The translations under genes were made by a program, and so were the position numbers. From Mastigamoeba balamuthi (taxonomy: Eukaryota > Evosea > Mastigamoebida > Mastigamoebidae): DNA of 31,885 nucleotides. Below are positions 9,635 to 19,165 of this stretch, in pieces; within the stretch, counting starts at the first letter, position 1; every line of letters begins with the position of its first letter. The notes beneath the pieces are model-generated. The model saw only the letters and a program-made list of their open reading frames with translations, was not told where the DNA came from and searched no databases. Location of the stretch: positions 174,314 to 206,198 of the forward strand of contig CACRSC010000006.1 in NCBI GenBank assembly GCA_902651635.1, written 5' to 3'.

Positions 9635-12600
9635 ATGGTGCGCACGCTGTTTGCCGTCGCCCTAGCGCTTGCTCTCGTCTCCGCGCTTCCGGATCGCCTC
9701 CGTGGGCCCTCCCCATGCGATCCCGAATGCGAGTCCTACGATTCGGACGACGGCCATTCTTGTTCGCTGGCTTAGCCGCCCTCTGACCCTGTGCCCTCAC
9801 CCTTGGCCTTCGCCGAGTCCTCACACCGCTGTCCTCCGGGGTGGGGGCACCCCCTCCGAACCGCAAACAGCGGTCCTCAGGTCCGAGTACGCGCAGCTGT
9901 TCACACCGCCGTCGGTCCCCTGGACGTACACCAAGGTTCTGATCTACTGCGCCGCACTGTTGCTCCCCCCACCCACGCTCCCTCCCGCACTGTTGTGTGT
10001 TGCGGCTTCCCCACCCCATTTTTTCCAATTTCGCTGGGGGATCCACTCGCTCCTCGCACTCTCCCTGCGGCCCTGGCGCGCAGCGTCATCTGTGGCATAC
10101 CTGCCTGGTTTGGCGCCGAGGCTCGCGAGGCTGGAGCGTTGTTGTGGCCGTTTCGGTGTTTGGATTTTTCACTATTTTTCACCCACACTCTTTTGTCCGT
10201 TTTCGTATCTCACTGCATTCTGACCGCACCGGTTGAAATCTTGCCAGGTTTGCGTGCTGCTTGCCATGACGACACCGCCGGGATACGTCAAGGCCATCAA
10301 CTGCAACGTCACGATCTCGTTCTACGAGGACGACGGCACCGGCGAGCCCGGGGCTCAGCCGCTGGCCACGCGCAGAATACCCATCACCAACGAGACGCAC
10401 TGGACGGGGCAGTGGTTCTCCGTCAACACCTGGTTCATCGCACGCGTCCCGCGCGTGTGGGTCAGCGTCAAGTCGTTCGGCTCGTGGAACCCCATGCTCT
10501 ACTGGAGCACGCGAGGCCTTGTGCGGCAGACGCTCAAGAGGCAGAACCAGAAGGTGCGGGAGCACCCCCCCCCCCAGTGTGCAAGCATCGGACGAGGCTG
10601 AACACTGCCCGCAGAGCCCGTGGGACTCCTCCACCCTGCAGTACGACCGCATAACTGCCCTCAGCCTGCGAGCGTCTGGCCATGCCGCGCCCGACGCCAG
10701 GCCGCCGTCCAAGTGGAACTGCTCGGCGTCCGAGTACGGCAGCAAGCAGGGAGATCAGTGCAGGTGCGGATGCGGTGCGTGGGATCCCAGCTGCCTCGGG
10801 AGCGGCTCGGGGCCCCTGTCGCCCGACTGCCGGGGTGCAGGCGATGTGTGCAGCCCCTCTGGGGTCTGCGAAGGTGAGGCAGACACATGAGCTTCACGTT
10901 CTGAGCTGCGTTCCCCTCCCCCCCCCCCAGTTCCGGCTTGGAACACGAGCAAGTGCGAGCTCAAGCACTTCGGGTCCAACGACGGGTGCCACTGCGGCTG
11001 CGGGGGTGCCATGGACCCCGACTGCCTCTTCGACAACCGCTCTGTGAACTGCCCCAACTTCGCTGCCCCCGAGTGCTCCAACGTCACCAACACCTGTGTT
11101 GGTACAGCCGGGCATCTCCGTTGCTCGTTGCGATGCTCACAGCAGCCGACAATCGCAGAGACGTGGACCTGCGACCCGAAGAAGTACAAGGACGGCGTGT
11201 GCAACTGCGGGTGCGGAGTTCCAGACCCCGACTGCACCTCGATATGGGGCAACGACAGCGACTGTGCGCACGACTCCGTGTGCATCGCTGGGGAGTGCCA
11301 GAGTGCGCTTCTTCTCCTTGCCTCTGATCCGCGCTGATCTGCTTCCCTTCGCCCAGAAATACCGGCTAGGTGGGTCTGCCGGCCTGACTGGTACAACCAC
11401 TCGCTGTACTGCGACTGCGAGTGCGGCGCCTACAGCCCATGTGCGCAGCTCCAGTTGTCCGTCCTCATCTCAGGGTTATCCTCTGCTCAGCATGCGCACG
11501 CGGACTCATCGTCAAGAACTGCCCTGACTCGGAGCACTGGACGTGCTCCATGGAGGGCCACTGCCGTAAGATCGAGTGCGGGAACATGTACCTAGACGTC
11601 AATGAGGTGCGACTGCTCTCGTGGTTGCCCTCGTTTGAATAGCCGTTTTTTCCTTTGCAGCAATGCGACGGCGGGCAGGGCTGCACCAACTGCACGTGCG
11701 ACAGCGGAATGCTACCGGCCAATAGCCTCGGCTGTGTTCCTGGTGCCCGCTCCTTGCCGCGATTGGGCGGTCATGGCGTCTCACGGCCCTGTGATTCGCA
11801 GCGTGCGGCAACGGCGTTATCGACCGGGGAGAGGAGTGCGACAACGACGACAACCGGACGTGCGTGCTGTGCATGTGCGTCGGTGGCTACAAGCCGGCGC
11901 ACCCGTTGAACGGGAAGTGCGTCAAGGAGAAAAAGGTTCACCTCGAGATCATCCTCCCGCCCGTCATCTGTGGCTCCGTCGTCATCATCGCTGTCGCTGT
12001 TGTCGTCACGGGCCTGTTCTGGTGAGTATTCCTGTGAAGGGGACCCCGTTTCGGCTTTCAAATTGTTCTCTGACGTCAGCGGCACCCGCACGCAGCCGCA
12101 AGAGAGGGAGGAAGGACCCCAAGCCGCTCAACCTACCCAAGGGATCAGAACTGCAGTTCCTGGACCTGGTCAGCAACGGCACAGCACTCGACCTCAACAG
12201 CAACGTGGGGGTGTCGCCCGCGAGCCCGACGGTCTCTGAGTCTGGGGAGAGGACCAGGATCTCGTCGGACCCCTCGTGCGGGCCCGCGTCGACGCCGATG
12301 GCGTCCGTGGTGCTCACGCCGACGATGAACCCCCAGACGGGGCTCGTCACGGTGGACCCGCAGACCGGGGTCGTCTCGCAGCAGCAGCCCCCGATCCCGG
12401 GCGTCATCCACAACATACACACCGTCTGCGACGACAGCGGGAACCTTCTGTACCAGGCCGTGGTGACGCAGGACGGCGACGGCAACCTGCTCTCGGTCTA
12501 CGCGGGGGCCGACACGGTCGTCCCGGTGGTCGTCACGTCCGGCGAAGCCTCGGATGGCGCCATCCCCGTCATGCAGCAAGGCACCGGCCTGGACCTGAGC

Positions 12601-12639
12601 ATGTCGCAGGAGGCCCCGTCGCCCGAGCCGAGGACCTGA
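9635..12639 (+). CDS. Type I membrane protein with CGCG..DPDC cysteine modules
   Basis: Eleven exons (9635-9761, 9871-9935, 10248-10553, 10615-10873, 10931-11101, 11159-11302, 11357-11440, 11491-11606, 11661-11742, 11802-12021, 12096-12639) give 705 residues in one frame. The first two introns are the least certain; intron 2, at 312 bases, is unusually long. A signal peptide (MVRTLFAVALALALVSA) precedes a beta-rich region (about 65-166). Then come four or more cysteine modules with a C.CGCG..DPDC core (variants WDPSC, MDPDC, PDPDC), and a last module CGNGVIDRGEECDND like the Myxococcus-type disulfide repeat. A membrane helix (about 500-523) is followed by the basic stop-transfer CRKRGRKDPK and a 180-residue Pro/Gly/Val-rich tail with no known domain. 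The architecture suggests adhesion or surface sensing; no ligand or signalling enzyme can be named. Confidence 0.82.
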
Positions 12640-12907
12640 GGACCCGTCGATCTGTCGGGTGGGCGCACATGCGGTACACACAGCTTCACTTTCCATGTCA
12701 GTCAAAAGGCCCATCGGGGGTTAAATCTTGAACTCGGAGTTGCCTAGTAAAAACAATGTGATGTTCAAAAACGGCGCCTGGTGCTGTCCCCCGGAGGCCT
12801 GAGCGGCATGGGTATGCCCCAACGTTGTTGAGATGTGGATGGGGGGGCTGAACGGGGGGAATGGGAGAATAAACGAGATCGCTGTTGCTGTTGCAAGTCG
12901 GCGGTGC

Positions 12908-12950
12908 ACGTGGGGGTGAGGCTCGCTCGCCTGTCCCCTCACCCCCACGT
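12908..12950. repeat. Perfect 14-bp hairpin
   Basis: ACGTGGGGGTGAGG (12908-12921) is followed after 15 bases by its exact reverse complement (12937-12950). It lies about 270 bases past the stop of the Cys-module receptor. It may be a 3'-end structure, a small RNA hairpin or a short inverted-repeat element; there is no direct evidence for any of these. Confidence 0.7.
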
Positions 12951-13930
12951 TGCCGTATCAGTAGATCCGTCAGGTGCCTGCACCAGCACGAGCCTTGCCG
13001 CGGCCTCCGCTCGTCGACGCGAGGCAGGCTGGCTGTGGGGACGCGTGGCGGACTGCTCGGCGAGGCTCGAGGAGGGCGGCGTGCGCGCGGCTCGGGGGCC
13101 CCGCACGGGCTGGCGGTGTGGGGACCCCAAACAACCCCTCGGGTGAATCTCTTGCCCACGTAGACGATGCACCCCGCGCTCCGAGGGGCAGGAGCCCGCG
13201 TCTGCTGGGAGCAGCTGCAGCGTCAGCGTCAGTCCCGCCCCGCCCTATCCCCGCCGTGGCCTCCTCCGCGTCGGCCGAAACGCTCGGAGCGAGTGACTGT
13301 TGAGCCGGTGTGACTGAGGGGGTGCAGTGTAACTCAGTTTCGTAACCTCAGAATTCCCGTCCTGGAGCACTCAAGCACGCGAATGAGAGCTGGGGGAGGC
13401 ACGGGAGCGGCGCTGCCAGAGGGCTGGGTGGCGGTCCTGGCCGGCGCGGGCGGCGCGGGGAGCGATCGAGCGTCGTAGGCGTCGTGGCGGACCCCGTCAG
13501 CAGCTGACGACCGCTATTTCAGTTTTTGTGTGGGCCAGGGTGCAGTCTCGAGGCACCCGGCAGAAGATTTCGCTTTCAACTCGGAGGACGGAGCCCCGCG
13601 GGCGCGGCACGGCGGTGTGGGGGCACGCGGCACGCGCGGCTGGCGTGCGGGAAGCGGTGCTGGGAGGGTCAAACGTGTGGGAATACTGGTTCGGTGGTGA
13701 TTCTCTTGGGCTTGAAATAGATCGAGCGCACGCAGCGCAGCCACGGCCATCCGCAGACGAAAGCGGCCGGGCGGGAGTGGTGGGGCAGGGCAGCGGGGAG
13801 GCGGGTGCGGTGGCGCGGTGCGCGGCGGGCGGCCCGCAGGGCAGAGAGGAGCCGTTGGAGAACTATTTGACTGAGATACAGTCGCCGCTACCCGCACACA
13901 CCTCAGATATCTTCGAAGGAGCTGAGGTAC

Positions 13931-13953
13931 ACGTAACGGCTGGTGACGTAACG
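13931..13953 (+). promoter_or_regulatory. Paired ACGTAACG motif upstream of coactosin
   Basis: ACGTAACG occurs at 13931-13938 and 13946-13953, 15 bases apart, about 80-100 bases before the coactosin start codon. The second copy is preceded by TG, giving TGACGTAA, a CRE-like bZIP core. A pyrimidine-rich block follows and leads to the start codon. Confidence 0.35.
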
Positions 13954-14034
13954 TACTGGTTTTTTCTCTCTCTTGAGCCCGCCGCTTTTTTTTGTTTTGT
14001 TCATTCTGTAAGACACCCACAACCCGCTACACCA

Positions 14035-15016
14035 ATGGCCGACGTCTCGAACTCCGACATCGCGACCGCCTACGCCGACGTCGTCGCCGACGCGAACCCC
14101 ACCACCTGGTGCGCCCGCTGCGCGCGCCGGCTGGGCCTCCCAGCCAGCCCCCTCTCCCCAACCCCCTTCCCCAACGGACTGTCGCTCTATAATTAAAGGG
14201 CCCCTCATTTTCGAGGGGGCTCTGTGTACGTTTGCGGGAGGAGATCTCACACGGGGCCGTTGGGCACGCGCGCGCAGGGCCGTCTTCGGCTACGAGAGCA
14301 AGACCAGCAACAAGCTGATCCTCCAGGGCCGCGGCGAGGGCGGCATCGACGAGCTCAAGGCGCTCCTCAAGGACGACGAGTGCCAGTTCGCGTACATCCG
14401 CCTGACCGTCGGCGACAACGAGTCGAAGCGCGCCAAGGTCCGGCTCATCGCCCCATCCTCTTCCTGCCCCGCTCCTCCCTCCGCCCCATGCAGGACCGAG
14501 GGGGCCCCTGCCCTCGGTGGTGGAGCTTTTTGCAATTTGTGGTTCAAATTGTGGTGTTTGGTGTTTGGTATCTCGGCTAACGCAAACCTGCTGGCGCCGC
14601 GCAGTTCGTCTTCATCTCGTGGGTCGGCGAGGAGGTGTCGCCCATCCGCCGCGCCAAGATGAGCGTGCACAAGGCCGACGTCAAGACGATCATCAAGGTG
14701 ACATTTCTAATTGCCGATTCGAATTCAAATATTGCAGCATTTTCTTTCTTTTTCTTTTCTTTCTCTCTGTGCTGACTTTGTTGCCCCGCCTGCAGAACTT
14801 CGCCGTCGAGATCCACGCGACTCGCCAGGACGAGGTCAACGAGGAGATCCTCCGCGAGCGCGTCATCAAGGCCGGCGGTGCCAACTACTCTGCCAACGTG
14901 AGCAGGCATTTCCTTCCCTCGATTTGAATTTTTGAATTCACTTTTCCGAGATCTCATCACCCCTTTCCCGCGGTACCCAAAACTCACGCCGCGCCAACCC
15001 ATCCCTGCAGACCTAA
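14035..15016 (+). CDS. Coactosin (ADF-homology actin-binding protein)
   Basis: Exons 14035-14108, 14278-14437, 14605-14697, 14796-14897 and 15011-15016 give 144 residues, the usual coactosin length. The protein starts MADVSNSDIATAYADVVAD. After splicing it reads through the family core: WAVFGYESK, LLKDDECQFAYIRLTVGD, FVFISWVGEEVSPIRRAKM, HKADVKTIIK and RVIKAGGANYSAN. Coactosins bind F-actin through an ADF-H fold and protect filaments from capping, without severing them. The last exon encodes only Thr and the stop codon; it was chosen because its acceptor CTGCAG is good and the length then matches the family. Intron 1 (169 bases) holds an imperfect GC-rich hairpin near 14197-14223. Start context is CACCAATGG. 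Confidence 0.95.
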
Positions 15017-15375
15017 TTTTCGGATGTACGGTTGACCGGAGGCGAGCGGAAGCCCTCAAGCCAGACCGTTCGTCTCTTGGCGGTTTTTTCTCGGGGCCCC
15101 TCCTGAAAGCAAAAATCAAAAAACCAACGACCCGGAAAGGACGTCGAGACTGTGGCTGAGCTCTTGGGCTCGCTGGAGAAGGCGTGGGGGTCGTGCCCTC
15201 GCGCGCCCCTTTCTCTTCCAACCCACCCGCTCACCTCGGCCGCTGCGTCCCCTCCCGCTGTTGTTCCTCCAAGTAATAAAAGAACAAAAAAAGCTCAATC
15301 AAATCACAATTTCAATTCCGATTTGATTTCAGTCAGCGAATTAATTGCCTTTGGAGTTGGGGCTGTCCTGTTGTT
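15017..15375. other. Convergent 3' region of coactosin and the unknown gene
   Basis: No gene is seen. An AATAAA at 15275-15280 on the plus strand, inside an A-rich stretch, is a candidate poly(A) signal for coactosin, 258 bases past its stop. An alternative coactosin terminal exon near 15151 would extend the protein well beyond the family length and is not favoured. Confidence 0.45.
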
Positions 15376-16011
15376 CTATTCGGTCTTGGCCACGGGGTCC
15401 GCGATGGGGAGGCCGCTCTCGGCAAAGACCTCTGCGCCGACCTCGAGGACCTGGACGAGGTGCGCGACCTCGACGTCGGTGCCCTCCATCCTGCGCTCCT
15501 TGCGCATCTCGTCGATGTGCGCCTCGTAGAGCCCTGCGATGGTCTGCATGTACTGGTCGCGCACCTCGACGGGCGCCAGGACGGCGTTGCGGCGCGCGGC
15601 GGCCGCGACGGCGCTGTCGCTCAGCATGGACTCGACCATCAGCGTGCTCAGCGCGATGTTCGCGCGGTCCACGCGCGCCCACAGCGGGAGCGACTCGTCG
15701 TCGTCGATCTACACGTCAGAACACAACATCAGGAAAGGATATTTGTGTTGATTCCGACTATCTTACAAAAACAGATTTGCGCAGGAAAACAAGATCGCGG
15801 TAGACAGACGTACAAACTCGGGGTTGACAGTCCGCAGGGCGCTGACGCAGGCCGCCAGGAGCGACTCGCAGCGCGTGCCGAGCTTCGCGTTGGGCCGCTT
15901 GAGGGCGTCGGCCAGCGAGAGCAGGCCGTCGAGCTGCCGCACGGTGCCGCCGAGATCGACCTCCTCGGTGCCCGCCCCTGCCATGCGCACGTCGTCCGCG
16001 TCCGAGTCCAT
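15376..16011 (-). CDS. Hypothetical helical protein
   Basis: Two exons (16011-15814 and 15708-15376) around a 105-base intron with GTACGT donor, CTGAC branch-like site and TAG acceptor give 176 residues in frame. The protein opens with an acidic segment (MDSDADDVRMAGAGTEEVD). The rest is almost entirely predicted helix with hydrophobic heptad-like spacing: LDGLLSLADALKR, LLAACVSALRTV, LMVESMLSD and VAHLVQVLEVG. There is no signal peptide, membrane segment, zinc site or enzyme motif. Such proteins are often small subunits of larger complexes. I do not recognise the family and assign no function. It is divergent from the MFS gene across 334 bases. Confidence 0.75.
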
Positions 16012-16345
16012 TCTGCCCGCGCGCGCCACGCTGATGATTTGTGACCGAGATTTCCGCCTTGGCAGGATACCAGAGAAGATTCGAGAATCTCCGCCGATGA
16101 CGCAATCGCGAGATTTATCCTCGATTGCCCTGTGTGGGTTCCCTGCACGCTTGCGAGGGATTCCGGACACGTCGGCTGTTGCCCTCCCGGCCCGGGCGGG
16201 AGCTCCGAACCGGCTGTTTCTGGGACATTTCCTGTGTCGGGTGAATCGTTGTGCGGTGCTTTTCTGAGATGAGGCGCCTGCGTGTTGTCAATCTCGCTGT
16301 CTCAGTTTGTTATTTGCCCCCGTGCCCCCACCACCACCACCAGAC
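16012..16345. promoter_or_regulatory. Divergent intergenic region, probable shared promoter
   Basis: It separates the start codons of the unknown minus-strand gene and the plus-strand MFS gene. An AGATTTATC near 16110, matched by the same 9 bases just upstream of the SMYD start, is the only AT-rich block in the middle. No other element is recognised. Confidence 0.35.
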
Positions 16346-18460
16346 ATGCCCGGCGCCTGCGGCCTCGTGCTCGGGCGCTTCTGGCGCCACTGCCTCGCGT
16401 CCTTTGTGCAGAACTTCAGTGGGTTCTACTACTGGACGCTCATGCCACTGGTGTGTGCCTCCCCCTTGGTCTCCCCCTCTGCGCACTGCTCTCTCTCTCT
16501 CCTCTCCCTATTCCACTTCATCTGCGACACTGCCAGCTGGATGCCTGTGGTGCCAGTTCTGTGCCCGGCAGGCCGCACAGGCACTGACGCCAGGCGCCCC
16601 CTCGCCCGCCCCGTCCGCAGATCGCCGCGGAGATGGGGGCCACTGCCTCGCAGCTCGGTGAGTCGTCGCCAGCGCAGGGCGTTTAGTTTTTCTCAACTCC
16701 TTCCCTCTTCCCTTCCGTCGGTATTCTGCTTCTTCTTCTGCCCTTCTTCTTCTGTGTTCTTCCGCTTTCTGCCTGACAAGTGCCACTGTGCGCCGCCCCT
16801 GCCCTCACCTCTCTCCCCAGCCCTCATGTCGGCGGTCAACTCGATCATCTACTGCGTGCTGTGCGTGCTGTGCGGCGTCTGGAAGCTGCGCGCGTACAAC
16901 TCGGGGTGGGTGCTGCGCGTGGCCGTCGCGTTCTTCCTCGTCTCGTGCTGCGTCGCCATGCTGGGCAACGCCATGTGGCTCTTCTACGTCTCCTCGGTCT
17001 TCATGGCCATCAGCCGCGGCATCTACTGGACCATCATCCAGACCACCGTCGGCCTCGAGGCCCCGCCCGAGCGCAAGACCTTCTTCCTCAGCATCTTCAG
17101 CAGCTCCTGGAGCATCGGCAAGTCGGTGCGGCCAGCGGAGCGCACTCCCCTCCCCGCTGCCCGCGCCGCCACTGACGCGCGGGTGGGCTCAGATCGGGTT
17201 CGTGTTCGGAGGGTTCCTCAAGGGGGCGCTGGGCATCATGTGGTCGTGGGTGTTCGTGCTGGGCTTCGCGGCCACGCAGATGCTGTTCCTGCCGGGCGTG
17301 TTCCCCTGCACGTCCAGGGCGCTCGTCAGCCCCCCGGTGCCCAAGGGAGACGAGCTGCCCGAGGACCCCGACCAGATCGACCCCGAGGCCCTCGACGCCC
17401 CCGAGGAGGGCCCCGGCAGCGCCATCAACTCGGACCCGCCGCTCGTGGCCGAGAAGACGTGCTGGGGGTCGCTCCGGGCGTGGCTCAGGCGCATGCTCCT
17501 CGAGGACCCGCCGCTCGCGGACCCCGTCGCCGACCACGACCGCAGCATGATCTACGTCGTCCAGTGCTGGCTCATGAACTTCTAGTGCGTCGCACGCCCA
17601 CCGACCCCCCATCGTTTTCTCTCTCTTCTTTCTCTCTCTCTCTCCCCTCCCTCCTCTCCACGCCTCTCCACGCCTCCCCGCAGTGGGCTCACCTCGCGGA
17701 CCTCGGCTCGCTGTGCAGCATGAACGGCATGACCAGCGCCATCGTCAGCCAGTTCCTCAAGCTCGCCCTGCACTATAACATCGCGTTCACGCACGAGCAC
17801 GGGCACGGGCACGGGCAGGCCGCGGATGTGTCGAGCGCCTCGTCGGCCTCGTCGGAGGCGGCCGCAGGCGACAAGTCGGCGGTCGAGACGTTCATCGGGG
17901 TGTTCCTGTGCTGCCTGTTCGTATGGCAGACGGCGCTGTTCTTTATGCTCTGCCGCCTGCGCCTCAGCCGCCGCCGCCTGCTGCTCTACTTCGCCCAGGG
18001 CCTAGCGGCCGGCGGCCTGATGCTGATCAGCGTCATCCGCGACGCCGTGACGCTCATCTTCGCGTGCTGCCTGTGCGGCTTTGGCGGTGGCTTCGGCATC
18101 CTGCTGGGCCTCAGCGCGTCGCTGCGCCTGTCGGGCACGGCCGTCGGCATCAACGAGGCTATACTCGCGCTCGGCGGCTCCGTGATGCCCCTGGTCGCGG
18201 GCGCTGCCTCGGATCTGCTCGACGACCCGCGCGCAGCGTACTGGTCGACGGCCATATTCGCGGTGCTGGTCATCGCCGCGCAGGAGCTCGTCGAGTACGT
18301 GGGACCCTGCGTGCTCAGGGCGCAAAGGAGGCGCGCCGCCAAGAAGAAGGAGGCGGGCGACGAGGCCGAGTACGTGCTGCTCGAGACGATGACCAAGCAC
18401 AAGCGCAAGCCGTGCGCAGACCCCGATATGGCGCGGCTCGCAGCGCTTATTGGCAGCTAA
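16346..18460 (+). CDS. Major facilitator superfamily transporter
   Basis: Exons 16346-16450, 16621-16657, 16821-17125, 17193-17584 and 17719-18460 give 526 residues. The last acceptor is the second AG after the pyrimidine tract; the first would cause a stop. Multiple hydrophobic helices fill two halves: FVQNFSGFYYWTLMPL, then helices with GVWKLRAYNSGW in the loop between helices 2 and 3, ISRGIYWTIIQTT and IGFVFGGFLKGALG. The second half has VETFIGVFLCCLFVW through GGSVMPLVAGAASDLL. A long acidic cytosolic loop (about residues 185-250) separates the halves, as is usual in MFS. A His-rich segment THEHGHGHGQA lies in the loop after the first helices of the second half. The C terminus is basic and cytosolic. 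The substrate is unknown; a Nodulin-like/UNC93-type MFS is possible, and the His cluster may bind metal. Confidence 0.82.
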   Translation: MPGACGLVLGRFWRHCLASFVQNFSGFYYWTLMPLVCASPLVSPSAHCSLSLLSLFHFICDTASWMPVVPVLCPAGRTGTDARRPLARPVRRSPRRWGPLPRSSVSRRQRRAFSFSQLLPSSLPSVFCFFFCPSSSVFFRFLPDKCHCAPPLPSPLSPALMSAVNSIIYCVLCVLCGVWKLRAYNSGWVLRVAVAFFLVSCCVAMLGNAMWLFYVSSVFMAISRGIYWTIIQTTVGLEAPPERKTFFLSIFSSSWSIGKSVRPAERTPLPAARAATDARVGSDRVRVRRVPQGGAGHHVVVGVRAGLRGHADAVPAGRVPLHVQGARQPPGAQGRRAARGPRPDRPRGPRRPRGGPRQRHQLGPAARGREDVLGVAPGVAQAHAPRGPAARGPRRRPRPQHDLRRPVLAHELLVRRTPTDPPSFSLSSFSLSLPSLLSTPLHASPQWAHLADLGSLCSMNGMTSAIVSQFLKLALHYNIAFTHEHGHGHGQAADVSSASSASSEAAAGDKSAVETFIGVFLCCLFVWQTALFFMLCRLRLSRRRLLLYFAQGLAAGGLMLISVIRDAVTLIFACCLCGFGGGFGILLGLSASLRLSGTAVGINEAILALGGSVMPLVAGAASDLLDDPRAAYWSTAIFAVLVIAAQELVEYVGPCVLRAQRRRAAKKKEAGDEAEYVLLETMTKHKRKPCADPDMARLAALIGS

Positions 18461-18549
18461 CTATCATTACTTTCCATCGCAACACAATCAAATGTCAGTT
18501 CTTCTCTCTGTTTTTGCCTACATGCGCCAAGGCAAGGCTGTCTCTCTGG

Positions 18550-19007
18550 TCACTTCTTCATGTCGGCTGGCGTCGGTGCCACCTTGCCCCTGTGGTCGAC
18601 CTCGTTGAGCAGCTGCGCAACCGTGCAGGGACCCAGGAAGATGCCCGCGCAGATGTCCTTGACCCAGTTTCCCTGTTTGGGTTAAAAAGGGTAGTGAGTC
18701 ACTGGCTTGCGAGTGCTCTCGGCTGTCTGGCACACGCGCACCTCGATGCGGTACCCCTCGCGGATGATGTTACGGGCCAGCGGGATGGTGAGGCAGAGAC
18801 AGTTGAAGCAGCAGTTGGAGCTGTCGTAGCGAGTTCTCGCGCTCGCTGCTGCGCAGTGCGTGCAGAAGCACGCATAGAAACCTGACGATACGGAGGGAAC
18901 CAATCAGGTACATCGGGGGAAGATCGCAGAGAACAAGAAGGGAAGGGGAGAAGGCTCTCACAGTGCGCGTTGCAGATGCAGAGACCCTTGTGCCACTGCT
19001 CGCTCAT
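18550..19007 (-). CDS. PLAC8-family cysteine-rich protein
   Basis: Exons 19007-18962, 18881-18742 and 18672-18550 give 102 residues, typical for this family. Splicing joins MSEQWHKGLCICNAHC to FYACFCTHCAAASARTRY, and then DSSNCCFNCLCLTIPLARN to the C-terminal exon GNWVKDICAGIFLGPCTVAQ. The W..GLC.C..C and CC.....PL.RN..R segments are the PLAC8/DUF614 signature. Members are peripheral or integral membrane proteins connected in plants and fungi with metal tolerance (PCR proteins) and organ size; in protists the role is largely unknown. The hydrophobic Cys-rich middle segment is consistent with membrane association. Introns are 80 and 69 bases with GTGAGA and GTGCGC donors. It lies 158 bases downstream of the ART receptor on the same strand. 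Confidence 0.85.
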
Positions 19008-19165
19008 CGCTCAGCCCGTCTTTGACAATGGCGCTATTTTTGGGACCCCGAAGTTCCCACCAAAAATCCTGCGTAACAGGATCGACCCCCCATCTCTGAC
19101 GTGTCACACGAAACATACGCTGTAGCACCAATTTACTTCTACAACATGCAATATACACCAATATG

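Larger units (their letters stand above)
12640..14034. other. Intergenic region, no gene seen
   Basis: This 1.4-kb GC-rich stretch is open in several frames on both strands only because stop codons are rare at this composition. The translations are low-complexity Arg/Pro/Ala/Gly with no motif or plausible splice chain. It contains one strong hairpin (12908-12950) and, near the right end, the likely coactosin promoter. Confidence 0.55.

Noticed and set aside
13528-14196. A 222-codon plus-strand frame running into coactosin
   Set aside because: Upstream of 14035 the translation is low-complexity and has no homology to coactosin, which is complete from its own ATG.
15151-15290. Longer coactosin C terminus (DVETVAELLG...)
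   Set aside because: It would overshoot the family length, whereas the acceptor at 15010 gives Thr-stop at the expected end.
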